Of a stretch of 21,778 nt of DNA, positions 1 through 9,877 are shown piece after piece. The position numbers were made by a program, and so were the translations under genes. The DNA comes from Apostichopus parvimensis (lineage: Eukaryota; Echinodermata; Holothuroidea; Aspidochirotida; Stichopodidae). Within the stretch, counting starts at the first letter, position 1; each line of letters opens with the position of its first letter. Location: the NCBI GenBank assembly GCA_000934455.1, contig KN894530.1, positions 1 through 21,778 of the forward strand, read 5' to 3'. The notes beneath the pieces were generated by a model. It saw only the letters and a program-made list of their open reading frames with translations, was not told the origin of the DNA and did not search any database.

Positions 1-1177
1 GTATTAACTTTTACATGGGCAACAAAATATTTAAACAATTTATGTGACTGTGGAGGTCAATTGATGTAGATTTACCTTCTTATTATTGGGCTGGCCACAC
101 TGTCATGTTAGAAGCACAAAGCAATACATTCATGGTATGTTGAACTTGTACAGAAGTTGACAAAACCCGTTGCTAAGTGGCAACTTGCCAAATAGAGTTC
201 TGCTGCTCAACTGTCACATGATATATGGCAAGAATTTGAAAAATGCATTTTTAAATTTGTTAGTGATGCTTAAACTTTACTTGACAAATCATGAAATGTT
301 CCCAACGCTGAGGTTTTAAGTCTTACCTTGTTATTCTTCCATCAGCGTGTGGCATTAATGGCAATAATTTTACTTTCAGATTATCAGTACTTATTTTTCT
401 TGCCATGCATTAATATAGATTCTATATTTGAATAGTCAATATGCACAGGGTTTTAAAAGTCTTGAGCAACTCCTGGACATACAAATCTGATGACTGTTTG
501 AAAGTTAAATGTTCCTTAACTAATTCAGAATGAAAACTGTTCCCCCCAATGTCATGTTTAGCTACTTGTGATGAAAATGGATTTAGTTCTTCTGACATTT
601 ATTGTTGAACGCTACTTTGATGTTGGAAAAGAATGACAAACTTGATACCTTCTTACACTTTCACTTATTTTCATTTACGTGGAAAACTTCTGACGTTAGG
701 GATAGTCCCTTGAGGTTTCATACATTCCCAGTAAAAAGTCCATAAGTGCTCATTATTTCTAATCAAGTTGCCTTCTTCCAACTGTCACTTCTTGTTAATG
801 TGCATTAATAAAAAAAAACTATATAGTCAAAACTAAAAAGCAGAGGGAAAATATTTCTCACTGTAACTATTTTGGTATCAATAAGTTGAAAAGACTGGCG
901 TAATTCTCAAAATGACAGAGATTAATTGAAACAGAAATGAATTCTTCTCACTTGAGGACACATCCTTGGGGAATTACTACAAGCCTAAGGGAGTATATGA
1001 GCGACCTTGAGGCCCCAAACATATCACTAAAATTTCCTGTTTGTTCCTGGCAAGTGTCGCTTTGCATTCATGTTGGTAAAGTCTGATGTTATTTGATACT
1101 TAAATTCCTAATCACCGTCCTTGTTATTGATCATAGTTAACGTAGTTATTGGGACCAGGGCTTTAGCCACATGAATT
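1..1177. other. AT-rich non-coding sequence without recognised features
   Basis: No open frame of note lies here on either strand, and I see no tandem repeat, tRNA-like fold or splice-flanked coding block. Short homopolymers occur, including eight A's near 811-818. The stretch reads as ordinary intergenic or intronic animal DNA. Confidence 0.6.
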
Positions 1178-1203
1178 GGGTGGGTTGAGGTGGGGGAAGG
1201 GGG
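1178..1203 (+). other. Predicted G-quadruplex motif
   Basis: Four guanine runs (1178-1180, 1182-1184, 1192-1196, 1199-1203) are separated by loops of 1, 7 and 2 bases. This satisfies the common G3+N1-7 rule. A fifth run of five G's follows after an 8-base spacer. Folding and any role are inference. Confidence 0.55.
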
Positions 1204-1404
1204 AGTTTCATGGGGGTGACACATATCTCCCAAAATTTATTCAGAATTTCAGTTTTTTTGAAGTGATTGAAGTTGGTAATATTTTTTTACAACCAGTTCA
1301 TAGAATTATACCTTATGCATATATACATTACTGTGAGAGCACAAGTTTAATTTTAATTGATGGAGGGTTTGCATTGCTGTGGTGTGATTTAAATGTCAAA
1401 TTTA

Positions 1405-1462
1405 TCTCACTCCTCCCATACCTGTCTCCAATACTTCTGCATTCCTAGTCTACCTAGCTTAC
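1405..1462 (+). repeat. Dispersed repeat family, copy A
   Basis: This pyrimidine-rich stretch includes ctcctcccatacctgtctcc and aligns by eye with copy C at 16881-16945 across most of its length, including a shared ctacct block near the 3' end. Weaker similarity may continue to about 1560. An open frame of 63 codons crosses the copy, but it shows no known domain and the frame is not kept among copies, so I treat it as non-coding. No terminal repeats or target-site duplication were seen. Confidence 0.5.
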
Positions 1463-2326
1463 AACAATTGGGTAATTTTTTGGGCATTGCGTCCAAATTT
1501 GAACTGGCCTTCTCATTCCATTACCATCTCCCTTACGAAATTGACCATTCGGAATTTTCCAACGTCGTCGATTCAAGTTTTTGATTTTCATCTGCTTGAA
1601 TCTGCAGTTTTGTGAAGTTTTGAAGGAAGAGGATGTCACACCCCCCCCCCTTCTCAGTGGCAAGTTTTATTTCAGCTTGATGTTTTTGTCTGCATTTTCA
1701 AATTTGGGTTCTTAGAGTCTGACCAAAGTGATATTGATTGCAACTACATCCTAACCAGTTGCAGAGTATAATATTTATTACTCTGAGAAACACAATACTA
1801 ATGTAGCTGCCTAACAGATCCTAACCAGGTAGATCATATTCAAGTGCCAAAGAAGTGCTTGCAATTTATGGCCATGTCTCAGTCAGGTTTAGATCAAAAG
1901 TGGTTTTCTCGTTCTTGCTGTCAAATCTGACACGGAAGGCGAAAATGAAAGATGAAATATTATCTGAAGGATCAAACTGAACGTGTCTTACCTGGGTTTA
2001 GGGAAATTGGATATAGTTTCGAGCAAACAAAAAGACAAGTTAGTAGTGTGGATTGATTTAGTGCAAAATTTCTAAACATTATAATAAACGGATATATTCT
2101 CATCTTTGATATCTCTGTAGAACCAATTGGGTAAGGGTACTTTATCAGAATTTTTAAGTAAAACAATGTATTACTGAAACACTTTTTGAAGTAAATTACT
2201 ATTTGGAAAGAAGGCAGACAACCAGTGCTGTGTCCAGCACTGTCGCAGTATGTCAGGTAGCTTCTGTAAATTTGATTTATTTAAATGATAAGCTCAAAAT
2301 GTGTCCAGCAAGAAAACTATCGTTGT
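1463..2326. other. Non-coding AT-rich sequence with a C10 run
   Basis: A run of ten C's lies at 1641-1650. The phrase atcctaacca occurs twice, near 1748 and 1819, as a short chance-level or decayed duplication. The open frames of 60-70 codons on either strand have no recognisable similarity. Nothing else is supported. Confidence 0.5.
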
Positions 2327-2368
2327 GCCGATATCGCTAATATCCGATATTCCAGTCCCGATATCGGC
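2327..2368. repeat. Nested inverted repeat of GATATC-type words
   Basis: The arm gccgatatcg (2327-2336) is perfectly matched by its reverse complement cgatatcggc (2359-2368), with 22 bases between. Each arm contains the 8-bp palindrome cgatatcg. Within the spacer, aatatccgatatt (2339-2351) is a further perfect odd-centred palindrome. Related words (gatacggatatt, atcggctatcg) follow to about 2475. The cluster could be the edge of a decayed transposable element with subterminal palindromes, but no element end is visible. Confidence 0.6.
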
Positions 2369-2571
2369 CAGATACGGATATTTTTAAACAGCCAGAATAA
2401 AGGTCAAATCGCACTTGAAGTCATACATTAATACATGAAGGTTTAAACTTATAATCGGCTATCGTCATTATCGTTTGCACAACTCACAAAAAGTAAACAC
2501 TTGTATAACTCTCATTTGCAGAAATTAGGTGGCAAGTTTTTTCACCGACTTAATACATCTCTCTTCAACTA
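2369..2571. other. Non-coding sequence beside the GATATC dyad
   Basis: Apart from a few degenerate atcgg/atatc words that continue the preceding dyad, nothing is recognisable here. Confidence 0.45.
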
Positions 2572-2630
2572 GTATTTACTTCGCTCCTCGCTTACCTGTA
2601 TCCTCACAACCTCAGCACTCTTATTGTACT
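2572..2630 (+). repeat. Dispersed repeat family, copy B
   Basis: The stretch begins gtatttacttcgctcctcg and continues through cttacctgtatcctcacaac and ctcagcactc. It matches the minus-strand copy at 4563-4599 over about 33 bases and copies A, C and D over shorter cores. It lies inside a 73-codon open frame (2529-2750) that has no recognised domain. Further downstream, gcgccctcta near 2669 resembles gcactgcaccctca in the sequence after copy C, which suggests that the parent element was longer, perhaps 150 bp or more. Confidence 0.5.
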
Positions 2631-2980
2631 GTGCCTCTAGAGAGTGAACTACTAACCTTTTCAAACTGTGCGCCCTCTATGACCGGACCCCAACGGTCAG
2701 TGACCTCCCGTCTCATTCTCCCACCTAAAGTGTCACTCTGGAACATTTAATTGGGCTTTGAACTCAAAATTTTTATCTGCTGGAATCTCACGGAACTGCA
2801 GTAATCAGGACATATTTTGTTGCTAACTGAAGAGGTAGATCTTTGAGTTAAATATCATGTGCAGCCTGATAAGGATCCTTTTCAGTTTGGATGATTTTTG
2901 GGTGGATTCTGGCTCTGTCCCTTTCCCGTATTTTCCTGTATTCCATCAACTGTAGATACAAACATATAGATAGTTTCTTT
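2631..2980. other. Non-coding sequence before the minisatellite
   Basis: This holds the tail of the 73-codon frame around copy B, which I do not consider a gene, followed by AT-rich sequence. No other feature is supported. Confidence 0.45.
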
Positions 2981-3375
2981 ACCAAAGCCATCAGTCAAAT
3001 ATAAAGGCAATGACTGTGACAGAGTTTGGACCCTAAACCTTACTGAAGCCATCAGTCAAATAAGGCTATGATTAAACAGGGTTTACACCCATATACTTAC
3101 TGATGTCATCAGTAAAATAAGGCTATGAGTAACAGGGTTTGGGCCTCAGTACTTACTGAATCCATCAGTCCAATATGAAGGCAATGACCTTAACAAGTTT
3201 GAGAGGCCCAGTGCATACTGAAGCCATCAGTCAAATAAGTCTATGATAACAGGTTTTGGGCCTTTGTACTTACTGAAGCCATCGGTCAACTATAGAGGTA
3301 ATAACCTTGACAGGGTTTGCACCCATTTACTGATGCCATCAGTCAATTAAAGCAAATGACCTTGACAGGGTCTGC
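2981..3375. repeat. Minisatellite, about 57-bp unit, seven copies
   Basis: The anchor word ccatcag or a one-base variant recurs at 2988, 3049, 3106, 3162, 3224, 3279 and 3336, giving periods of 61, 57, 56, 62, 55 and 57. Typical units read actgaagccatcagtcaaat, then an aatgaccttgacagggttt-type segment, then cccnnntactta. Units differ by substitutions and small indels, so the array is old. No open reading frame runs across it. The 3' edge passes directly into the larger degenerate repeat that follows. Confidence 0.85.
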
Positions 3376-4130
3376 AAAATGAAGAATATAACTTAGAAAT
3401 TTGTCCTGCAAAAAGAAAATGTAGGTCTCAGGGTGGAAGTTCCAGTTGACTGTAAGGTGGGTGATAAGTAACTTACTTAATTGAATAGACATATACATCT
3501 GATTGTTATCAATCTTACTGAAGGCAACTGTAGAATATAGTGATAACCTTGATAGATATTGTAGTAACTGCACGCTCTGGTTACAGTTTATGAGTGCCTT
3601 GAAGCAAGATTACTTTACACTCGACTCAGAAGAAAGAATTTAACTTAGTAACAAGTGTTGTCCTGCAGGAAGGGAAATTTGGGTCTCGGTCAAAAATGTC
3701 GGTAGATGCAACGATTAGTTTATATACATCAACCATACTGACGGCAACTGTAAATTGTAGCGATAACCTGGATAGGGTTTGTGTACAGAATCAATGGTTT
3801 CTAATTCGGTGATAACTGCACCTCTAGTGATATGAGTGCCTTACAGCATGACTTCCCACCCTACAGTGCTCTAGAAAAGTTAAAAAAAATATAATTGTAC
3901 CCCCTTCCGGTTTAATATTAGAAATGAGGTTTGTCCTGTAGGAGGTTAAGTTTTGGGTTCTTGGTCAAAGAGTCAGCATGGTATGATGGTATCAAGGTCA
4001 TTAGTACTTGTCAGAACAACTGTGTTTGGTAGTTAATAGGTTACTTGATAATCATCACTTTTACAGAGGTCACTGTTAGGCAGAGTGTAGTAATGACCTT
4101 GATACATTTATATATATGTCCCTGGAACCA
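3376..4130. repeat. Degenerate long-period tandem repeat, three units of about 260 bp
   Basis: The word ttgtcctgca or ttgtcctgta recurs at 3401, 3658 and 3931 (spacing 257 and 273). Each is followed by a ggtctcagg/gggtctcgg/gggttcttgg block, and later by an actga-ggcaactg block (3517, 3736, and a weaker one near 4066) and a gataacctggatag-type block. The first two units also share gagtgcctt (3592 and 3834). The actga...gataaccttgatag part resembles the 57-bp unit of the adjacent array, so the short array may be an expansion of one module of the long unit. Confidence 0.7.
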
Positions 4131-4562
4131 AGTGTGGAGGTCCACTTTTTGAATACATGAAGTTCTCTTCTGATTAAAGACTGCCTGAAGTCACTATGCC
4201 CCCCTTCAAAGATGCCAAGTGTACCTATCTGAATCTTTGACTGGTGGATCACTGGAGAAGCATTCCAGTGGCACCATTTTATCAAACTTCTACTCCAGAT
4301 GGCACTACAGTAGGCATGAGTGCTTCCCAATCATCCCGATCCGCCCTTTCTTCCTACTCCTCCCTAAAAAAAAAAAATGGAATGGTTAAATTATCTGGGG
4401 TACAAAGGGTTGGAAATATATATTCTGTTGTTATTCAAAACAATCAGAGTGAGGATTAAGTAAAGGGAACATAAGCATGTATAATTCTATGTAAGCTACC
4501 TGTTTGCTTGCCTGAAATAGAAAGTTCACCATGGGAGGAACAATGCTCTGAGTGAAAAACAT
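4131..4562. other. Non-coding sequence with small unrecognised frames
   Basis: Frames of 71 codons (4244-4459, plus) and 84 codons (4076-4330, minus) overlap each other. Neither has a recognisable domain, and the plus frame crosses a 10-base A run near 4368. I do not call a gene. Confidence 0.45.
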
Positions 4563-4599
4563 GATGAGGAGACAGGTTAGTGAAGAGTGAAGTAAATAC
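4563..4599 (-). repeat. Dispersed repeat family, copy on the minus strand
   Basis: Read on the minus strand, this segment gives gtatttacttcactcttcac followed by taacctgtctcctca, closely matching copy B at 2572 onwards with a handful of mismatches. It is the only copy of the family found in reverse orientation, which argues for dispersal rather than local tandem duplication. It lies inside a 63-codon minus-strand frame (4456-4647) that I do not believe is coding. Confidence 0.55.
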
Positions 4600-5800
4600 C
4601 CAGATATACATTGACATACTGTATCTTAAGTTGTCATATGCCACCATCTATACAACAAAACTTTTCCATATATGTTCTATCAGTTCTGAAACCAAATGGA
4701 CATTTTAAGTATGCACAGCTGATATATGGAGTCAACTGCTATATATTGGAGAAGGATATTGTAACCATTGTGTTCTAAAATCAGAAATTTTCTTTAAGAG
4801 TGTGAGGTTTTGACTGAAAAGACCTACCTACGTTTCTACATGACATGTGGTCAATCATACTTGTAGTAGTGCATTTGCTAATATCAATTTGAGTTTAGAA
4901 AACAACAATCTTTATGCTACAAACTACCTAAACATTGTTTGTCACTAATTGTAATCGTAACCAACGTTTCTAGTTTCCTCTCTGGCCCCGTCAGTTTCCA
5001 CCTCGTTCAGATATTAACTTGGGGTAATTTGACATGTTTTTGCGAAACCTGTCTGTAACGGGTAACCACTTTGTGCAATGATCCATCACAAGTAACCGGT
5101 TTATATTTCAACTGCCTTCATTCACCGTCCTCTATCATGTGTAAGGCAAACTCAACAAACACTGGAATGTTATCCTTTTCAATTAAGATCTCTTTGAAAA
5201 GTAGCTCTTCACAAGGTCTGTTTTGTGTTGAATTTTTGATGATGAGAACAAACTGTTTGCATTTTCTGCATCTTTGATGGTCACCGTATGGACGGTATAA
5301 GATGTGGATTTCGGCTAGAAAAGGTAAGATTATCCATTTGCCCTTTTTTAGAACATTTCAGACTCCTTGTATCGGATTGTTTCTGTCGTATGAAAGCCGT
5401 TCTATCGAAACTGGTTTGATCAGAGAAAGAGTTGGTGTTTAATAATCGGTGCCTGTAATACTAAGATCCAAGATGTAAGGCATAATATACAGGTCTTAGT
5501 TTTTCAGGGTTAATGTCTTAGCTTTCCAGTCTCCTGGTTTAAATCTGGACCCCCCTCTGGTCTCCCTGTTTGCTACTTGTTAGGTTTGGTTACTGGGACA
5601 GATTTGTATTGGTAAGAGAACGTCTCTTGTGAGTATTGAAACCAATACAGACTCACGACTTTCAAGTTACCCTTGAACCAGCAAGATCGAACCTCATTCT
5701 TCTCTAGCTTGCATGAGCATGCAATCACTACATTGAAAGTGTTTTGGCTGTTTTTGTGTCATTTTGATGTAATGGTACAATTTTAAAAGAACTGACTGAC
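4600..5800. other. Non-coding AT-rich stretch
   Basis: A 68-codon frame at 5071-5277 has no recognisable domain. There is a short C run in acccccctctgg near 5550. I see no repeat, RNA gene or coding block that can be supported. Confidence 0.45.
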
Positions 5801-5828
5801 TACTCACTAACCTGTCTCCTCACAAGAA
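5801..5828 (+). repeat. Dispersed repeat family, copy D (short)
   Basis: The core tactcactaacctgtctcc, followed by tcacaa, matches the centre of copy B and of the minus-strand copy. Flanking similarity fades quickly, so this is either a truncated or a strongly decayed copy. Confidence 0.4.
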
Positions 5829-6012
5829 ATGCACCATCCCTCCCTAATGGTTAGAGTCATAATGTTTGTTACCCTTCATTAAAATGACTGATCTTCCAGG
5901 TGGGTGGTGTTAAGTGTCACTGTCATATTCAGCAAATAAATTGAGTGGCTCACATTTTGTGTAGCAGTTTTTCAGGTTTATAAAGTTGATCGCTCATAAA
6001 ATACTGGATATA

Positions 6013-6555
6013 TATCGTATGTTTCAGTCTACACAAACTGCTAGATCTATACATTCAAGTAGCAAATATGTATCAATTTATCCATTTTGCAGAGCCAGTT
6101 ATACCAGTTATACCATGTTATACTGATGTGATACCAGGTAAAGTGTACCCCGATACTAGCCGCTCTCATTCTCCCCTTCTACCACCAAGGAGAGCGGTCT
6201 GAAATGGTTTCTATATTCACCGTATTTGGGATTGTTTAATTTTAATAATACTGCATGCACTCTGTGTAACCAATGGGAACAAGTTCATGGTGATGTGTAT
6301 CGTATGTTTTAGTCTACAAAAACTGCTAGATACATCCAAGTAGCAATTATGTCAGTTTGTCCATTTTACAGAGCATGTAACTATTTGATACCAGGTAAAG
6401 TGTAGCCTGATACTAGCTACTCTCATTCTCCCCTTCTACAAACAAGGAGAGCGGTCTTGAAATGGTTTCTATATTCACCGTATTTGGGGTTGTTTAATTT
6501 TAATAATACTGCATGCACTCTGTGTAACCAATGGGAACAAGTTCATGGTGATGTG
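6013..6555. repeat. Direct tandem duplication, 285 bp and 258 bp
   Basis: Copy 1 (6013-6297) begins tatcgtatgtttcagtct and copy 2 (6298-6555) begins tatcgtatgttttagtct. Both end in ggtgatgtg and they abut without spacer. The 3' halves (from about 6151 and 6406) are about 95% identical by eye, with seven differences in some 147 bases. The 5' halves are more diverged, and copy 1 carries extra ttatacca-type sequence around 6100-6130 that accounts for most of the length difference. A 66-codon frame beginning in copy 2 (6457-6657) is not preserved in copy 1 and has no recognised domain. Confidence 0.9.
6160..6197. repeat. Inverted repeat within duplication copy 1
   Basis: ccgctctc (6160-6167) pairs perfectly with gagagcgg (6190-6197) across a 22-base loop. 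In copy 2 the left arm reads ctactctc, so two pairs are lost while the right arm is unchanged. Confidence 0.5.
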
Positions 6556-6824
6556 TGTGTGTTTAAGGTCTTTTTGGATGAATGCTTGGGTAAATATTTA
6601 CATAAGAATAGAGGGATGAGAGTTTGTTGTCAGTTGATCCAGGAAGAGGTGAAATGATTCATCACAAAATAGAAGGAGAAGAAGGAAGCATTCCTACTAG
6701 GTAGGTAATTACCTGTTCAGCATGGCAAAGCTCACTACGGTTTGGTGAATTTCAGGACCAAGGAGTAAAACTGTTCAAGTGACAGAATCTGCCTCGCCAA
6801 AGGAATTCTTCTACCACGGTTTTA

Positions 6825-6900
6825 CATGTATGTATGTATGCATGCATGCATGCAATCTCCCTGGTTGGTTGCTACACTACATGTATGTATGTGTGTACAC
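6825..6900. repeat. Interrupted CATG/TATG microsatellite
   Basis: A tract of tetranucleotides, first atgt-type and then gcat-type, spans 6825-6854. A second catgtatgtatgtgtgtac tract lies at 6880-6898. The gcatgcatgcatgc part is self-complementary and could form a hairpin. It is a simple repeat with no coding content. Confidence 0.75.
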
Positions 6901-7920
6901 AGATTTATCTGTAACTGACACCACACAGCTGCTATTATAAGTCTTTGGTTACCATGGTGATTTGAGGTTGTTTAGGTCATGAGGTCTATAACAACTATAC
7001 ATGGTAGTAGTGGGTCAGGTAGAGATATATAGGTGTAGGGAATAGCTTGTGGTGTTTGAGGCTTTGATGGGGAAAGAAGGAATTTTTACATTGTGCTATA
7101 GAATTGAACATTGTAGTTTTATGAACTCATACCACGTAGGTCGGTCGTTTCATGTTACACCAAGCATGTCCCCAAGGGAACCATGATTAAGCATAGGTTG
7201 AGATAAATTATGTTACAAGGAAGTTAATGCTTGAAGTAGAGCAAGTTCAGGGATGTAGATTGTTGAACAGCCAGCTGAATAAACTCTTCCAAACAGCTGA
7301 GAATAATAATTTCACTCCATTTGGGACTTTTATAGGGCATGTAAGAGTCTGTTCCTTTATATACCAGACTGCATAACAACTTGAGCAATCAACAGATGAC
7401 ATCACAGAATCACTACTGATGAAACTTTAAAAATTGTGTTATTGATTCGTTACATTTCTTTGAGAGATGTATTTTTTCCAATGTTGTTATTGTTACCAAT
7501 TGGTGATGTTTATAACATTGCCGACAGTAATACTGGCAGTATGTCAAGCTACAGTGTTGTTTTCCTTCACCCTGAGGAATATTTAAGATGTAAAAACAAA
7601 GGGAAACTGATAGATTTCACCTGCCAGTGGCATTGTTACATCACACATAACTTACAAAATGGCAGCCCACTGCTCGGTGAAGCTTTGATCTAGGATATTT
7701 CCCATACTGGACAAGATTTTTCATTACCTCTTTGGGAGATTTTCCTGTGTCTCAAACAGCTCTATCATATTCAATAAAGATAATAGTTGTTGGGCTTGCT
7801 TCTCCTTCAGAGGTCAGTCCGAGATTGAAAATATAATTTATTCATTTCTTTACAACTGTATTTAAAGTTTCTAAAGTGTGGATACTTTTGAATAACATGA
7901 TATCAAAACAAATTAGTTCA
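6901..7920. other. Non-coding stretch with one unrecognised 85-codon frame
   Basis: The frame at 7436-7693 (plus) encodes a hydrophobic N-terminal half followed by a polar half with several cysteines, but I recognise no family. No start-context or splice evidence singles it out, and a frame of this length is expected by chance in a window this size. Nothing else is supported. Confidence 0.4.
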
Positions 7921-8160
7921 TTAGGCAAATTAGCCTAATTTTATGTCAGTTGACCACTACATTGCAGTTTGTTTGGCAAACTATACTAGTTTTATGTCAG
8001 TTGACCACTGTTACAGTACGTTAGGCAGACTTTACTAGTTTTATTTCAGTTAACCACTGTTCAGTTTTTTAGGCAAACTAGCCTAGTTTTATGTCAGTTG
8101 ACCACTGTTGCAGTTTGTTAGGCAAACTAGCCTAGTTTTGTGTCTGTTAACCACTGTTGC
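7921..8160. repeat. Minisatellite, about 49-bp unit, five copies
   Basis: Units start at the ttaggcaaa-type word at 7921, 7972, 8021, 8069 and 8118 (periods 51, 49, 48, 49). The consensus runs ttaggcaaactagcctagtt, then ttatgtcagttgaccactg, then ttgcagtttg. The best-kept units contain a perfect 13-base palindrome, aactagcctagtt, at 8076-8088 and 8125-8137. Some units have tatactag or tttactag in its place and have lost the symmetry. No reading frame crosses the array. Confidence 0.9.
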
Positions 8161-9793
8161 TAATATCCTATTTGCTGTTTGTCTTGGTTACAGTACTAGT
8201 ATAGGACATGTCACAATGTAGTGTGGTACAGTGTTCGTGTAGAATGTATTTCTACAGTGGGGGGCACTCTCTCCCATGTGTGCATGTGTGTGTTCAATTA
8301 CAGCATAATACAAATTACACCAGCCTGGTGGCTACTTACAATAATTAATTTGAGTAATGTACAGAGCTCATAGGTTTATGTTTTTTTGCCGAAGGAAGTT
8401 GAACCCAGAGGAGGTATTTTACAACCAAATCTTTGAGGATATGATTTTTAAAATTTGTCGATCGGCAGACTTTTGAAAATTTTATATCCCTCCCTTGCAA
8501 ATTTCTCATATATGCTCGGCATTCTTCCTATATATGCCTATAGTTACCAGTCTGTGTGTATCATCTGGGATAAATTAATGTTTGACAGTTTATGTAGGCA
8601 GTTATATTATTGGCAGATAGGGGTGGGTATTTCACCCAAAGGACACTGAATTATTCCTACGGCCTAGTGGAGTTGAAAGAAATAATACAATCAGCCTTTT
8701 ATTTTCGGTAAATTTACCGCTGAGAATTTTGTCAGCAGTGATTAGATAAATCGTGCCTCAACCAGTCCGTGGACCGTATGGGAAAATGTATCCTGCGACT
8801 TATTGGAAAAGGGAACAATTTTGATAATTATGTTGTTTTTGCATGATGTATGAATAAAGTAATGTTTCTTTCTCAAGTGGATTATAGTCGAACCTTGTAA
8901 ATAAAAAAACTAATGATTCAATACATTTTTGAGTTTTTTGTACAGATGGGTATTGAAATGGTGTGCTAGAATCTTGTTACAGTACATTAGGTTCATAAAT
9001 TTGAATATTATCCCACCACATTCCAATAAAAGATAGCTTTGAAGAAAATTGCCATGATGATGACATCACACAGCACCCACTCTTTTATCATTCTATATCA
9101 TAAACAGAGCTTTAAGCCAGTCAAAAAGAGTTAAACTTTTAACGAATACATCTACAGACTATTAGAATGAGATGGAACACATCACGCCTCTCTGCTTGCT
9201 ATCTACATAAATCCTTTTTAAAAAAAAACTTGGAGATTTTATATCTCTTATCTACCAGTGACATCCAAAACTTTGGAGGAGACATTGTGAACCCACCTTT
9301 TACCCCCTCTTTAACCCTGCCCGCCCTTTTGACTTTGCACACCATATGAAAGGTGTTTGTCAGTTACAGAATCACTTACCCCAGGAAAGCAGATTTGCAT
9401 CTTTGATTACTTAAATAGTGCACACACTTAGGCATGACAAAAACAGCATTTTGAAATCATCACATTGAAATGTCTTTAAATAAATGTTGACTCCTGAGTG
9501 ATATTTCATTCAAGTGTTCAATATTTGCCATTCATCATTTGACAAGTCAGTGGTAGGAATGCACGTAGACAATCCACAGGGGAATTTCATGTTCAACTAC
9601 AGTAGTTCAAAGGCTGATTGGTTCTTAATACTATTTGAAGAAGATTTGAAACAAAAACAAAGACTTTAGAGAGATAAAGAAAAGGGAAAAGAAAAATGAC
9701 ATGGAATTTGAATAAATAGAGGGCAGTATACAAGATTGTACCTCAGGGTATTTAAGCTGTCAGCAACAGTTGTTAAACAGAAGAAATCTTTTG
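8161..9793. other. Non-coding AT-rich stretch
   Basis: Frames of 64 codons (8455-8649) and 60 codons (9167-9349) have no recognisable similarity. A TG-rich microsatellite-like patch lies around 8276-8292. I see no RNA gene or organised repeat. Confidence 0.45.
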
Positions 9794-9877
9794 AAGACCA
9801 GATGAAAAGAGAAGAATTCAATTTTCCATATGTTATCATGTCAAAATTTTGGTGGAGTGAATTTCAGAGGCTCATTA
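9794..9877 (+). repeat. 84-bp dispersed repeat, copy 1
   Basis: This segment begins aagaccagatgaaaagagaa and ends tcagaggctcatta. It is identical to 12386-12470 apart from one extra T in the second copy. Similarity stops abruptly at both ends. Copy 1 lies in a stretch without stops from 9712 to the TGA at 9883-9885, with an in-frame ATG at 9802. The predicted peptide includes FWWSEF, and I do not recognise it. It is either a short mobile-element fragment, a duplicated exon-like piece, or a by-product of assembly next to the gap. Confidence 0.85.

Noticed and set aside
2981-4130. Repeat arrays as a CRISPR locus
   Set aside because: Unit-to-unit variation is spread over the whole period, there are no conserved repeats with unique equal-length spacers, and no cas-like genes are present.
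6941-6960. tctttggtta, matching the first ten bases of miR-9
   Set aside because: The match ends after ten bases and no precursor hairpin is evident around it.
7436-7693. 85-codon frame with a hydrophobic start, considered as a small secreted protein
   Set aside because: The hydrophobic segment is not at the N-terminus in signal-peptide style, cysteines form no known pattern, and there is no supporting gene structure.
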